NCBI GenBank assembly: GCA_003315655.1
Contig: NIZT01000020.1
Coordinates: 30,798-94,797, forward strand
Direction: 5' to 3'
DNA length: 64,000 nucleotides
Source: Candidatus Methanobinarius endosymbioticus
GTDB taxonomy: Archaea > Methanobacteriota > Methanobacteria > Methanobacteriales > Methanobacteriaceae
The notes under the pieces are model-generated. The model had not been told where the DNA came from, ran no database searches, and saw only the letters and a list, made by a program, of their open reading frames with translations. The translations under genes and the position numbers were made by a program. Below, one piece after another: positions 37,978 through 47,361 of the stretch. Every line of letters starts with the position of its first letter. Position 1 is the stretch's first letter.

Positions 37978-38622
37978 ATAATCACCATAAATTTAAAATT
38001 AAATTATTAATATTAAATATACTAAAATATGTTATAAATTATATTATAAAATATTTTTATACGCAATTATAATTATTTTCTATTATTTTATTTATATAAA
38101 CTTTGTTTATTATCTTTAATATTTTAATAAATTATTTTTAGAAATAAATATTGTGCCTCATATTGCCATATAACATATAATAATGTAACTCATTTTATAA
38201 AAATAAAATAAAGTATGAAAAATAAAATAAAAATATAAAAATAAAATAAAAATAGCATGAAATATGTGTAAAAAATGTTTATATGTATATGTATTTTATT
38301 TTATAATGAATAATATATATTGTAAACATATATAAAAAATATCTAAATTATTATTATTAATATATTTTATAAAATAATTTCTACTTAATAGAAAGATTTA
38401 AATAAAAAAGCAAAAGAATATATTATATAGTTATAATAGCAATCAATTACTCAAACAATATTTTTTTATCCTAATAATTTTAGTTAAAAATATGAGAAAA
38501 ATATAGGATAAAATATTAAATAAAAATATTGGGATAAAAATAGAAACAAATTATAAATATTTTTAATAAATTAGATGTGATCTATTTATAACTAGTTTAA
38601 TTGAGCAATAGGAGATTAATAT
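37978..38622. other. AT-rich intergenic region, nothing recognised
   Basis: 645 bases with no credible open frame, between divergently oriented genes. Presumably it holds the promoters for the hypothetical gene and the coiled-coil surface protein. Many short TAAAATAAAAAT repeats near 38210-38260. Confidence 0.4.
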
Positions 38623-40250
38623 ATGATTACTAAAAACCAAAGAAATAATCATCTTTTGATAGTTGTCTGCAACGATATTTATCTTAAATTGTGGTTGCAA
38701 TTTCATCTATTTGAGATGTTAATACAGCATATGATGACTCAGATAAATGGCAAGATGATTATAAAAACATGAATAATAGTTTAAAAAATGCTACAAATGA
38801 TGTAAATAATATAAATAAGACTATCCAATCTGACAATAAATCATTAGGAGATAATAATCAAAAATTACAAAATAATATCAAAAAACTTAAAGATTTAAAT
38901 AAAAAATCAAAAGATGCATTAAATGCTAGAAATATTACTTATTCTAAATATCAATCATCATTGACTAAATATAATAAGTTAAAAACAATTATAATGCTTA
39001 TCTAAAAAAATACAATTCTAAAAAAACTAAAACTAATAAAAATGCATTATCAAAAGCAAAAAAGAAGCTACTAGATTATAAGCCAACCTTTAATAAAAAT
39101 AAACAAAGTTACAAAAAAGCTTATTTAAAAGAACGAAATACTAAAATAAATAATATGAAATCATCAATTGATATTAATACTGCATTAAGTCTAATTAATT
39201 ATTATACCAATAAAATTAATAAATTTGCTATATATTTAGAAAATGCAATAGATAAGAAAGACAGTATCTAAGGCAAATATAACGATGCTACTAGTAAATT
39301 AAATAGTATTTCTTCATTATTCAACACCCAAATGAACACCCTCTATGGTTATTTACAGTAATTTACTACTATAATATTTCATTAAAAATAAATGTTACAG
39401 AATTTGCAGAATATTACGCAGCTATTGAAGGTTTATATCCTGGTGATTCAGGTTATGATGAATTTATAGCTGCTTTTGAAAGTTATTTCAATACAGCTGT
39501 TGGAAATAAAGCTATAGATAATGCAAGTTTCATTAATAATGCTAGAAAATTATATTTCAACAAATTCACCAATGTTATTATGAATAGTTACTTTGGAGGA
39601 AATACAGCAGATGATGGTAAAGACTACATAGATGCTGTTATTGAAAACAATAATTCTTTAACAGAATTAGATGCATTAATAACAGAAACTGAAGATTTAG
39701 CTAATCAAATAGCTAGTCAAGCAGCAATTGACAAAATACAAGAAGAAATTGATGATTTAAAACAAGCAACTCAAGATAAAATTGACGAAGTCTTAGCTTT
39801 ATATGATGAGTTAGAATCAAAATTACAAGCTTTAAAAGCTAGTGCATAGCATTAAAAGAAGCAAATGCAGATCTCACAACACTATCTAGCATCATAGATT
39901 CAGAACTAATCGATTTGGAAGATGAAATAGTCAATATTAGAACAGCTATAACAAATCTAGAAACAGATATATATACATACAATGCATTAATTGATTATAT
40001 ACCAACAACATTAACTACCATAGCTGATGCTCAAAATGCATACATTGATGTTGAAAATGCAGTATATGATATAGAAATTGTTATCTCAGATAGTGTAATT
40101 GATATATTTGATTCTCAATCTAACATGAATGATATAAAAACAAACATTGATGCTGAGTGTGCAACTTTAACTCCAGATTTAGATAGTGAACAAAATGAAT
40201 TTGACACTTCTGTTGATGAAGTTTTAGATATTGATATAAAACATTATTAA
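38623..40250 (+). pseudogene. Large secreted coiled-coil protein, multiply frameshifted
   Basis: ATG 38623 follows TAGGAG at good distance and opens a positively charged, then hydrophobic N-terminus that looks like a signal peptide but is frameshifted. Successive frames give NDVNNINKTIQSDNKSLGDN..., then NKNALSKAKKKLLDYK..., then TEFAEYYAAIEGLYPGDSGY and QAAIDKIQEEIDDLKQATQD, then SIIDSELIDLEDEIVNIRTA. Nearly all is predicted coiled coil, as in adhesin-like proteins of gut methanogens. At least four frame changes or stops. The longest surviving pieces are 39580-39849 and 39915-40250. Confidence 0.7.
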
Positions 40251-40441
40251 TTTAGATTTAAATTGTAGAAATAATAGTTTAAACTATTATATTTTATATT
40301 CTTTTTTTAAAAAGAATAGATAAAATAAATATTAACCAAAACATGAATGCAAATATAACTAAAACAAATGAAATAAATAGTAAAATAATTATATAAAATA
40401 ATTATATAAAATAAATTTATTAATAATTATAAAATATATTA

Positions 40442-41047
40442 TTAACTGTTTTTTACTGTGTTATAACCTTTTTCAACAGCTTTTACATTCATTTCATGGA
40501 ATTTTGGATGTAAATTATTTTTCATAGAACTTATGATAGATTCCTTTGAAAGTGGAAAGGTATTATTAGCGATAGCTGCACCAAGAAGAACCATATTTAA
40601 AGACAATAAGCTTCCTGATTCAATAGCTAATTTTTCCCCATCAATCGGATAAACAAAGTCATAATTTTCATTTAAACTATTTATCATCTCTTTTATATCA
40701 GGATAAGTTTGATTAAATTGAGTTAGGGTAGAAGGAACTATTGGATAAGTATTAAAAATTATCTTAGTGTCTTCATTAGATTTATCAAGAACTCTTATAG
40801 ATTCTGATGGTTCAAAACTCAAAATAATATCTGCATTATTTTTTTCAATAATTGAACTTTTATAATCTCCAATTTTAAGTTCTGTAGAAACAACTCCTCC
40901 TCTTTGTGACATTCCATGAATTTCACTCATTAGAACATCATATCCTTCATTCATTGCAGCTTCACCTATAATAACAGAAGTTTTTATAATTCCTTGACCT
41001 CCAACACCACAGATATAAACATTGTAAGAATTTTCTTTATTAAACAT
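40442..41047 (-). CDS. iorB: Indolepyruvate ferredoxin oxidoreductase, beta subunit
   Basis: A 201-residue gamma-type subunit of 2-oxoacid:ferredoxin oxidoreductases: NVYICGVGGQGIIKTSVIIG at the start, SEIHGMSQRGGVVSTELKIG in the middle, and LSLNMVLLGAAIANNTFPLS later, matching IorB. It works with IorA on aryl pyruvates; in methanogens the reaction can run toward reductive carboxylation of aryl acetyl-CoA. I place the start at ATG 41047 behind TTGGTGA; a TTG further upstream would add seven residues. It is 45 bases downstream of iorA. Confidence 0.92.
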   Translation of the reverse strand: MFNKENSYNVYICGVGGQGIIKTSVIIGEAAMNEGYDVLMSEIHGMSQRGGVVSTELKIGDYKSSIIEKNNADIILSFEPSESIRVLDKSNEDTKIIFNTYPIVPSTLTQFNQTYPDIKEMINSLNENYDFVYPIDGEKLAIESGSLLSLNMVLLGAAIANNTFPLSKESIISSMKNNLHPKFHEMNVKAVEKGYNTVKNS

Positions 41048-41092
41048 AATTTTCACCAAATTATTCAATTATTAGCTAATTAGATTATATAG

Positions 41093-43165
41093 TTAATCTT
41101 CTTTTTTAACACCAATAGCTTTTTCATCACACATTTGTACACAAACAGTACAACCTTTGCAAAGAAGGTCATCAATTTCAACTTTATCATCAACAACTGA
41201 AATTGCTGGACAAGCTAAAGTATCTATACATACTCTACAATCATCACATTTATCTTGTTTTATAATCAGTGGTCTTTTAGTTTTAGTTCCTTTGATAAGT
41301 GTACAGGGATATTTAGCTATAATTACAGAAACTCCATCATATTCAAGAGCTCTTTTATAAGTATCAACTGTTTTATTTAAATTCATTGGATTAATACTTT
41401 CTACAAATTCACAACCTGTAGCTTTAGCTATTTTTTCAATAGAAATTTCAGGAGCAATATCACGCATACCATCAACAGGAATACCGGGATTTGGTTGACC
41501 TCCAGTCATAGCCGTTGTCCTATTATCCAGAACAGTAACCACAAATTTATGTTTATTGTGAACCCCATTTATAAGAGGAGGTATTCCACCATGGAAAAAA
41601 GTAGAATCCCCAATAAAACTAACAATATGTTGGTTAGTACCAGCTGAAAATCCACATGCATCTCCAATACTAGATCCCATAGATAATAAATAATCTGTAG
41701 TTTCATAAGGAGGACTTACACCAAGAGTATAACATCCAATATCTGAAGAAAATATAAGGTCTTCATTAGCTATATCTAATTCTTCAGCTGCTCGTCTAAC
41801 ACCAAAATAAGTAGCTCTATGTGAACATCCTGCACACAAAGTAGGTGGTCGAAAAGGAAGATTATTTTTTATATTTTCCAATTTTTCATTAATATCTGAT
41901 TTTTTAGATTCATCATCAAGTGATTCTTCTAATTTCTCATTATTTTCAGTTTCTTCATTATTTTCTTGTTTAATTATTTTATTAATAGACTCCCTAACAA
42001 TATCACAATTAAATTCATGAATAAGTGGAAAAGTTTCATCTAATTTACCAAATACAGGAATATCTATTCCAAATTCACCAATAGCAGCTAAAATTTCTTT
42101 TTCCATGACTGGATCTACCTCTTCAACCACAAAAACTCCATCTAAATCTTCAACGAAATCTAAAACTAGATCTTTTGGGAAAGGATATGAAAAACCAAGT
42201 TTTAAGATATCAAAAGGCAAATTGTCCTCATTAACAACATCATAAGCATAGTTAAATGCGCTTCCACTAGCTATAACACCATATTTTTTAGAATTATTAT
42301 TACCAGTATTGCTATTACTATTACTATTATTATTAGAATTATTATTAGAGTTGTTATTAGAATTATTATTTCTAATCTCATCTATTTTGTTTTCAAAATT
42401 AAATTCAAAAATATTATTTAAATCAGAATTGTTAGTTAATTCATTTATTTCTTCCATTTTTAATACAAGATTTTGATGCATGACTATTGAATTTTCTGGA
42501 ACAGGAACAAATTGTTTAGGGTTTTTCTTAAAAAATCCTTTTTTCCAATGCGTATTGTTATCTTTATTAATTTCAATTTTATTTATTGATTCTTTTTCCA
42601 CATTGTCAAATTCCACAATACCCCTCATATGTGAAACTCTAGTAGTAGTACGGAGAATAACTGGAATAGAAAAATGTTTTGAAATTTCATAGCCAAATTT
42701 CATCATGTCTTTAACTTCTTGAGGATTTGAAGGTTCTAAAACAGGGCAATTAGCTAGTCTAGTATAATGTCTGTTGTCTTGTTCATTTTGTGAAGAAAAC
42801 ATTGAAGGATCATCAGCAGATAATACAACCATTCCTCCAGGAGTTCCTGTATAAACTGCAGTTAAAAATGAATCTGAAGCAACATTCAATCCAACATGTT
42901 TCATAAATGTGAAAGTTTTTAATCCACTGGCTGAACTTGCAGCAGCGACTTCCATAGCCACCTTTTCATTAATAGAAAATTCAAAAAACATTCCTGCATC
43001 CTTTGCAAGAACAGACAATATATTTCCAATTTCAGAAGAAGGAGTTCCAGGATAAGTTGCAGCGATTGAAACGCCTGCTTCAATAGCACCTCTAACAGCT
43101 GCTTCATTACCTAATAAAAATTCTTTATCTCCAAATTTACCTTTTACTAATTGATTTAAATCCAT
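41093..43165 (-). CDS. iorA: Indolepyruvate ferredoxin oxidoreductase, alpha subunit
   Basis: A 690-residue thiamine-diphosphate enzyme. The N-terminal domain has LLGNEAAVRGAIEAGVSIAA and TYPGTPSSEIG; the TPP domain has FRPPTLCAGCSHRATYFGVR, FIGDSTFFHGGIPPLINGVH and VLDNRTTAMTGGQPNPG. The C-terminus carries two 4Fe-4S motifs (CDDCRVCIDTLACP and CKGCTVCVQMCDE). The start is ATG 43165 behind GGTGTG; the frame extends 11 codons upstream without a ribosome-binding site. A poly-Asn/Ser insertion (42301-42375) interrupts the linker region between the domains. Putative operators lie just upstream. Confidence 0.94.
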   Translation of the reverse strand: MDLNQLVKGKFGDKEFLLGNEAAVRGAIEAGVSIAATYPGTPSSEIGNILSVLAKDAGMFFEFSINEKVAMEVAAASSASGLKTFTFMKHVGLNVASDSFLTAVYTGTPGGMVVLSADDPSMFSSQNEQDNRHYTRLANCPVLEPSNPQEVKDMMKFGYEISKHFSIPVILRTTTRVSHMRGIVEFDNVEKESINKIEINKDNNTHWKKGFFKKNPKQFVPVPENSIVMHQNLVLKMEEINELTNNSDLNNIFEFNFENKIDEIRNNNSNNNSNNNSNNNSNSNSNTGNNNSKKYGVIASGSAFNYAYDVVNEDNLPFDILKLGFSYPFPKDLVLDFVEDLDGVFVVEEVDPVMEKEILAAIGEFGIDIPVFGKLDETFPLIHEFNCDIVRESINKIIKQENNEETENNEKLEESLDDESKKSDINEKLENIKNNLPFRPPTLCAGCSHRATYFGVRRAAEELDIANEDLIFSSDIGCYTLGVSPPYETTDYLLSMGSSIGDACGFSAGTNQHIVSFIGDSTFFHGGIPPLINGVHNKHKFVVTVLDNRTTAMTGGQPNPGIPVDGMRDIAPEISIEKIAKATGCEFVESINPMNLNKTVDTYKRALEYDGVSVIIAKYPCTLIKGTKTKRPLIIKQDKCDDCRVCIDTLACPAISVVDDKVEIDDLLCKGCTVCVQMCDEKAIGVKKED
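42301..42375 (-). repeat. Trinucleotide repeat coding for an Asn/Ser run in IorA
   Basis: On the minus strand repeats of AAT, AAC and AGT/AGC encode a run of NNS-type units, broken by one Thr-Gly. It lies in the linker region between domains, where orthologues have no such run. It is an expanded microsatellite kept in frame. Confidence 0.8.
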
Positions 43166-43183
43166 TATTACACACCATAACAG

Positions 43184-43503
43184 TACAAAAAAGTACAAAT
43201 AAAATTATTAGCTATAATATACTTTATCAGCTAAATCAAAGCTAATACAAAATAGTATAAACCTCATAAAGTTAATAAGCTAAATTATAAGTTAATCCAT
43301 AATTTACAATTATTAATCAATAATTATAAGTAATATAATAAATGCATATGTAATTATAATAATATACTTACAAAATAGTACAATAATTTATAATATATAT
43401 CTATATTTAGATGAATTAATAAATATATTTTTTGAATTATAATGAAATTATATTAAATTAATTTAAAATATAAAATAATGTATTCAATTACAAAATAGTA
43501 CAA
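43184..43503. promoter_or_regulatory. Four-copy 15-mer, putative operator of iorA and tfrB
   Basis: TACAAAATAGTACAA or a close variant occurs at 43184-43198 (one mismatch), 43246-43260 (one mismatch), 43369-43383 and 43489-43503 (both exact). On the minus strand it reads TTGTACTATTTTGTA, with TGTA elements one helical turn apart. The first copy sits 19 bases upstream of the iorA start codon. It resembles, but is not identical to, the TGTACA box of the methanogen repressor TrpY, which would suit an aromatic-acid pathway. Confidence 0.5.
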
Positions 43504-43588
43504 TAATTTATAATATATATATCTATATTTAGATGAATTAATAATTATAATGAAATTATATTAAATTAATTTAAAATATAAAATAATG
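43368..43588. repeat. Imperfect direct repeat of about 110 bp
   Basis: Bases 43368-43480 and 43488-43588 are copies of one another. They differ by a TA insertion in a TATA-run and about 13 extra bases (AATATATTTTTTG) in the first copy. Each copy begins with the 15-mer operator-like motif. It lies in the iorA-tfrB intergenic region. Confidence 0.85.
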
Positions 43589-43768
43589 ATTAAAAACATT
43601 ATTAAAATTATTAAATTACTTTATAATTAACTTTAAATTAACTTTATTTATAATAATTTTATATTATATTAATTATTTTAACATATTATACCGATTTTAA
43701 AAATTTAAAAAGGAAACTATAAAAAGCAAAATGTAAAAAATAAATTAAATAAAAATTTGGAGATAAAA

Positions 43769-45319
43769 ATGATTGAGATTAAAGTATTAAGGTTTGATAG
43801 AGAGAAAGATAAAGAACCTTACTTTGAAAAATACGAAATTGATAAAACCTACAAAATGAAGGTTTTAGATGCTTTACTAGGTATCAATGAAAAATATAAT
43901 AATAATTTAAGTTTTAGAAGTTCTTGTAGAGCAGGGCAATGCGGATCATGCGCAGTAAAAATTAATGGAGAAGTTGTTTTATCTTGTAAAGCTGAAATTG
44001 AAGATAAAGACATTATTGAACCATTAGATTTTCCAGTGATCAAAGATTTAATTGTTAATAAATCTGAAATTGAAGAAAAAGTAGTTAAAATGCAATTGTT
44101 TTTAGAAACTAAAGAATCATCAAAAAATGAAACAAATACAGATAATATTCAGATAAAAAGATGTGATTGTCCTTCTATTATTGAAAATGAAGATTGTGTA
44201 GATACGAAAAAAGTTAGAAGTTGTATAGAATGCTATTCTTGTCTTTCTGCTTGTCCAGTTATTAAAGAAACAGATAATTTTGCAGGTCCCTACTTTATGA
44301 GATATATATCTAAGTTTGATTTCGATCCACGTGATGTAGGAAAAAGAACTGAAGAAAGCATTGATGAAGGATTATACTATTGTACTAGTTGTGGTAAATG
44401 TGGTGAGATTTGTCCCAAAGAAATAAATGGATTCGGAGATGCAATTGAAAAATTGAGAGCTTTAGCTAATAACAAAAAATTAGGGCCTTTAGAAGCACAT
44501 AAAGAAGTGAAAAAAACCATTGCAAAAACAGGTAGATCTGTTGAAAAACTAGAAAAAGGTTTTATTGAAACAATCACTCAAAAAAGAAAACAAAATCCAA
44601 AAAGAAAAAAGAAAAAAGAAAAAAAGAAAATCGCAGTTTTCACAGGATGTATGGTAGATTATAGGCTTCAAGATGTTGGTTTTGCACTTATTGATGTTTT
44701 AAGAAAAAATGGGGTTGAGGTAGATGTTCCTGAAGATCAAGTCTGTTGTGGATCCCCAATGCTAAGAACAGGTCAAACTGACATTGCAAAAGGATTAGTT
44801 AAGAAAAACACAGAAGTATTATCCAAATACGACACCATAATTACAATGTGTGCAGGTTGTGGAGCTACTTTAAAAAATGATTATCCTAAATATGGTACCG
44901 AATTAAATATAATGGACATAAGTGAGTTTTTAGCTGACCGTCTTGATACAGATCAAATGAAAGATGTAAATATGAAATTTACATATCATGATCCATGCCA
45001 TCTTGTTAGAGGCCAAGGTATAAAATATGAACCAAGACAAATATTGAATAAACTTAAAGGCGTGGAATTTATAGAGATGGAACGTCCTGATCAATGTTGT
45101 GGAGCTGGTGGAGGAGTTAAAGCAGGAAAACCTGAAATAGCTTTTGGATTAGGCAAGAAAAAAGCAAAAATGGTAGAAAAACTTGATGTTGATACCGTTA
45201 TAAGTATATGTCCATTTTGTCAATATAATATTCAAGATGCATTAAAAGAAGAAGGAATGGATGATATAAAAGTTATGAATATACTTGAATTATTAAAAAT
45301 GGCTTATGATATTGATTAG
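43769..45319 (+). CDS. tfrB: Thiol:fumarate reductase (CoM/CoB) subunit B
   Basis: A 516-residue iron-sulfur protein that oxidises coenzymes M and B to the heterodisulfide while TfrA reduces fumarate to succinate. The N-terminal 2Fe-2S domain has Cys53, Cys58, Cys61 and Cys73. Two 4Fe-4S motifs follow (CIECYSCLSACP and CTSCGKCGEICP). The C-terminal half has two CCG domains (CCGSPMLRTGQ...CAGCGATLKNDYPKYG and CCGAGGGVKAGKPE...CPFCQYNIQDA), as in HdrB. The start is ATG 43769 behind TTGGAG. The open frame crosses many A-runs near 44600 without lesion. tfrA is not in the window. Confidence 0.93.
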   Translation: MIEIKVLRFDREKDKEPYFEKYEIDKTYKMKVLDALLGINEKYNNNLSFRSSCRAGQCGSCAVKINGEVVLSCKAEIEDKDIIEPLDFPVIKDLIVNKSEIEEKVVKMQLFLETKESSKNETNTDNIQIKRCDCPSIIENEDCVDTKKVRSCIECYSCLSACPVIKETDNFAGPYFMRYISKFDFDPRDVGKRTEESIDEGLYYCTSCGKCGEICPKEINGFGDAIEKLRALANNKKLGPLEAHKEVKKTIAKTGRSVEKLEKGFIETITQKRKQNPKRKKKKEKKKIAVFTGCMVDYRLQDVGFALIDVLRKNGVEVDVPEDQVCCGSPMLRTGQTDIAKGLVKKNTEVLSKYDTIITMCAGCGATLKNDYPKYGTELNIMDISEFLADRLDTDQMKDVNMKFTYHDPCHLVRGQGIKYEPRQILNKLKGVEFIEMERPDQCCGAGGGVKAGKPEIAFGLGKKKAKMVEKLDVDTVISICPFCQYNIQDALKEEGMDDIKVMNILELLKMAYDID

Positions 45320-45431
45320 CGGGGTATTAATTCTTATTAATTGAAGTAGTTTTATTAATTATATTTCAGATTTATAAAATTATTATATAATTAATTTAAA
45401 TAAATGAATTTTAGTTATAGGAGATGATTAA

Positions 45432-46325
45432 GTAGGAGATACAGTTTCCGAGGAAATAGTTGTAGTTAAAGAAAATACAGCTGTACTCGATGAAGAAAAA
45501 GATAAAAGCAAAGAAGAAACAAAAACTACAAAAAAATCTAAATCTTCTTCTACAAAAAGAGGGAAAAAATTTTCAACTGCATATGGAATAAGATTTTCCA
45601 AAAAGTATGAAAGAGTAGAAGAAAACATATACATTGTTTTTGTAGAATGTGAATCTCCAGGAAATGTTGGTTTCCTAGCTAGGACTATGGCTAATTTTGG
45701 TTTAAGAAATCTAGTTCTTATTAATCCATGTGAACTAAAAGAAGAAGCTTATTACCAAGCTATGCATGCTAAAAGTATTGTAGAAAAATCAGCTCAAAAT
45801 ACTTATCATAGCCTTGATGAATTTTTGAAAAAAAATGAGATTGATTTTGTTATTGGTTCTACTGGTACACCAGGAGGTAGCTATAATCTTTCACGTATCC
45901 CCATAAAACCTCAAGAATTAGGAGAATCAATTGATTTAAATAAAAAAATAGCTATACTTTTTGGAAGAGAAGGAAATGGATTACATAATGAAGAAATAGA
46001 TATTTGTGATATTATTGTTAGCATACCTGCCGATCCAAATTATCCAATAATGAATATATCTCATGCTGCAGCTATTATTTTTTATGAAATATTTAAAAAT
46101 AGAAATGAATTCCCTGTAGAAGGATTAAAAGAAACAACAAGAGTAGAAAAAGAATATCTTCTAAAAGATATGGAAAATATAATAAAACAATTAGATATAC
46201 CAGAACATAAGGAAAAAACTGGTTTAAAATCATTTAAAAATATAATAAACAGAGCTTTTATAACTGGTAGGGAAGTTCATACATTAAAAGGAATCCTAAG
46301 AAAAATTCTTATGAAATTTGAGTAA
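45432..46325 (+). CDS. TrmJ-like (SPOUT) RNA 2'-O-methyltransferase without a clear start codon
   Basis: The conserved part starts IYIVFVECESPGNVGFLART followed by ANFGLRNLVLINPCELKEEA, then ILFGREGNGLHNEEID (motif 2) and NYPIMNISHAAAIIFYEIF (motif 3). These are SAM-knot motifs of TrmJ/TrmH-type enzymes that methylate tRNA position 32. The frame is open from 45432, just after an in-frame TAA, giving a Lys/Ser/Thr-rich N-terminal extension of about 60 residues. No ATG, GTG or TTG occurs until 45687, which lies inside the conserved domain. AGGAG at 45419-45423 is eight bases before GTA 45432, so a GTG start may have mutated. Confidence 0.78.
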   Translation, partial: VGDTVSEEIVVVKENTAVLDEEKDKSKEETKTTKKSKSSSTKRGKKFSTAYGIRFSKKYERVEENIYIVFVECESPGNVGFLARTMANFGLRNLVLINPCELKEEAYYQAMHAKSIVEKSAQNTYHSLDEFLKKNEIDFVIGSTGTPGGSYNLSRIPIKPQELGESIDLNKKIAILFGREGNGLHNEEIDICDIIVSIPADPNYPIMNISHAAAIIFYEIFKNRNEFPVEGLKETTRVEKEYLLKDMENIIKQLDIPEHKEKTGLKSFKNIINRAFITGREVHTLKGILRKILMKFE

Positions 46326-46706
46326 AATTCTATTATAAAATTCTCTATTAACATATTATAAATAACTAATTAATATTATAATTAAATTAATAATTATATA
46401 TATTAACTAATTATAGTCTTATATAATAATTATTTAGTAATTCTAAATATGTTAACTCTAAATTATAATAATATTAATTCATAAAAATATATAAGAATAA
46501 TTTTTTATAAAAATTTTTATAAAAATATTAAAAGATTTTATAAAGATGTTTATGAAAATAAAAAATATTTTATTAACTAAATAATTATATAATTAAGTAA
46601 TTATAATTAAAATAATTATACAAATTGATTTAAATAAATATAATAAATATAATTTAATCATACAAATATTATTAAAAAAATACACAGCCTCTATGGAGAT
46701 TAATAA
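46326..46706. other. AT-rich spacer before dcd
   Basis: 381 bases of nearly pure A+T with no open frame. It must contain the dcd promoter; the dcd ribosome-binding site TATGGAG is at its right end. Confidence 0.4.
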
Positions 46707-47294
46707 ATGGCGATTTTAAGTGATAGAGACATAAAAAAATGTTTAAAAACAGGTGAAATTGAAATAAATCCTTTAGAAGATATTGAAAGACAAGTTCAAC
46801 CATCATCAGTTGATTTAAGAATTGGAAGTGAATTTAAAGGATTTAGAATAATTAAAAAACCATTTATCGATCCTAAAGATCCTGAAGATTTAGATTCATA
46901 CATGGAGTCAATGCATATAGATGAAGGAGAATCATTCATTATACATCCTAATGAATTTGCTTTAGCTACCACTTATGAAAAAGTTAAGATACCAGATAAT
47001 TTTGTAGCTAGAGTTGAAGGACGTTCTTCAATGGGAAGGCTTGGAATAACCATGCATGTAACAGCAGGATACATTGACGCAGGATTTGAAGGGAAAATAA
47101 CATTAGAAATCTCAAACATTGGCAAAATGCCAGTAGCATTATACCCTGGTCAAAGAGCTTGTCAAATTGTTTTTGAGACTATGACTTCTAATGCAGATAT
47201 GCCATATGGACATCCTGAAAGAGACAGTAAATATATGGGTCAAACTCGACCAGAAAGTAGTCGGATAAAACAAGATTATGAATTAAAAAAATAA
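46707..47294 (+). CDS. dcd: dCTP deaminase (possibly bifunctional with dUTPase)
   Basis: A 195-residue trimeric dUTPase-fold enzyme that makes dUTP (or dUMP) from dCTP for thymidylate synthesis. It has QPSSVDLRIGSEFKGFR, ARVEGRSSMGRLGITMHVTA, GYIDAGFEGKITLEISNIGK with the catalytic Glu, and QRACQIVFETM. The C-terminal SKYMGQTRPESSRI closes the active site. Several methanogen homologues also cleave the triphosphate; sequence alone does not decide this. The start is ATG 46707 after GGAG; glyS follows 67 bases later. Confidence 0.93.
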   Translation: MAILSDRDIKKCLKTGEIEINPLEDIERQVQPSSVDLRIGSEFKGFRIIKKPFIDPKDPEDLDSYMESMHIDEGESFIIHPNEFALATTYEKVKIPDNFVARVEGRSSMGRLGITMHVTAGYIDAGFEGKITLEISNIGKMPVALYPGQRACQIVFETMTSNADMPYGHPERDSKYMGQTRPESSRIKQDYELKK

Positions 47295-47361
47295 AACAAA
47301 AAGAAAATTAAAATTAAAATTATAAAGTTATTATAAAATTAGATTAATTGGAGTAATCTTA

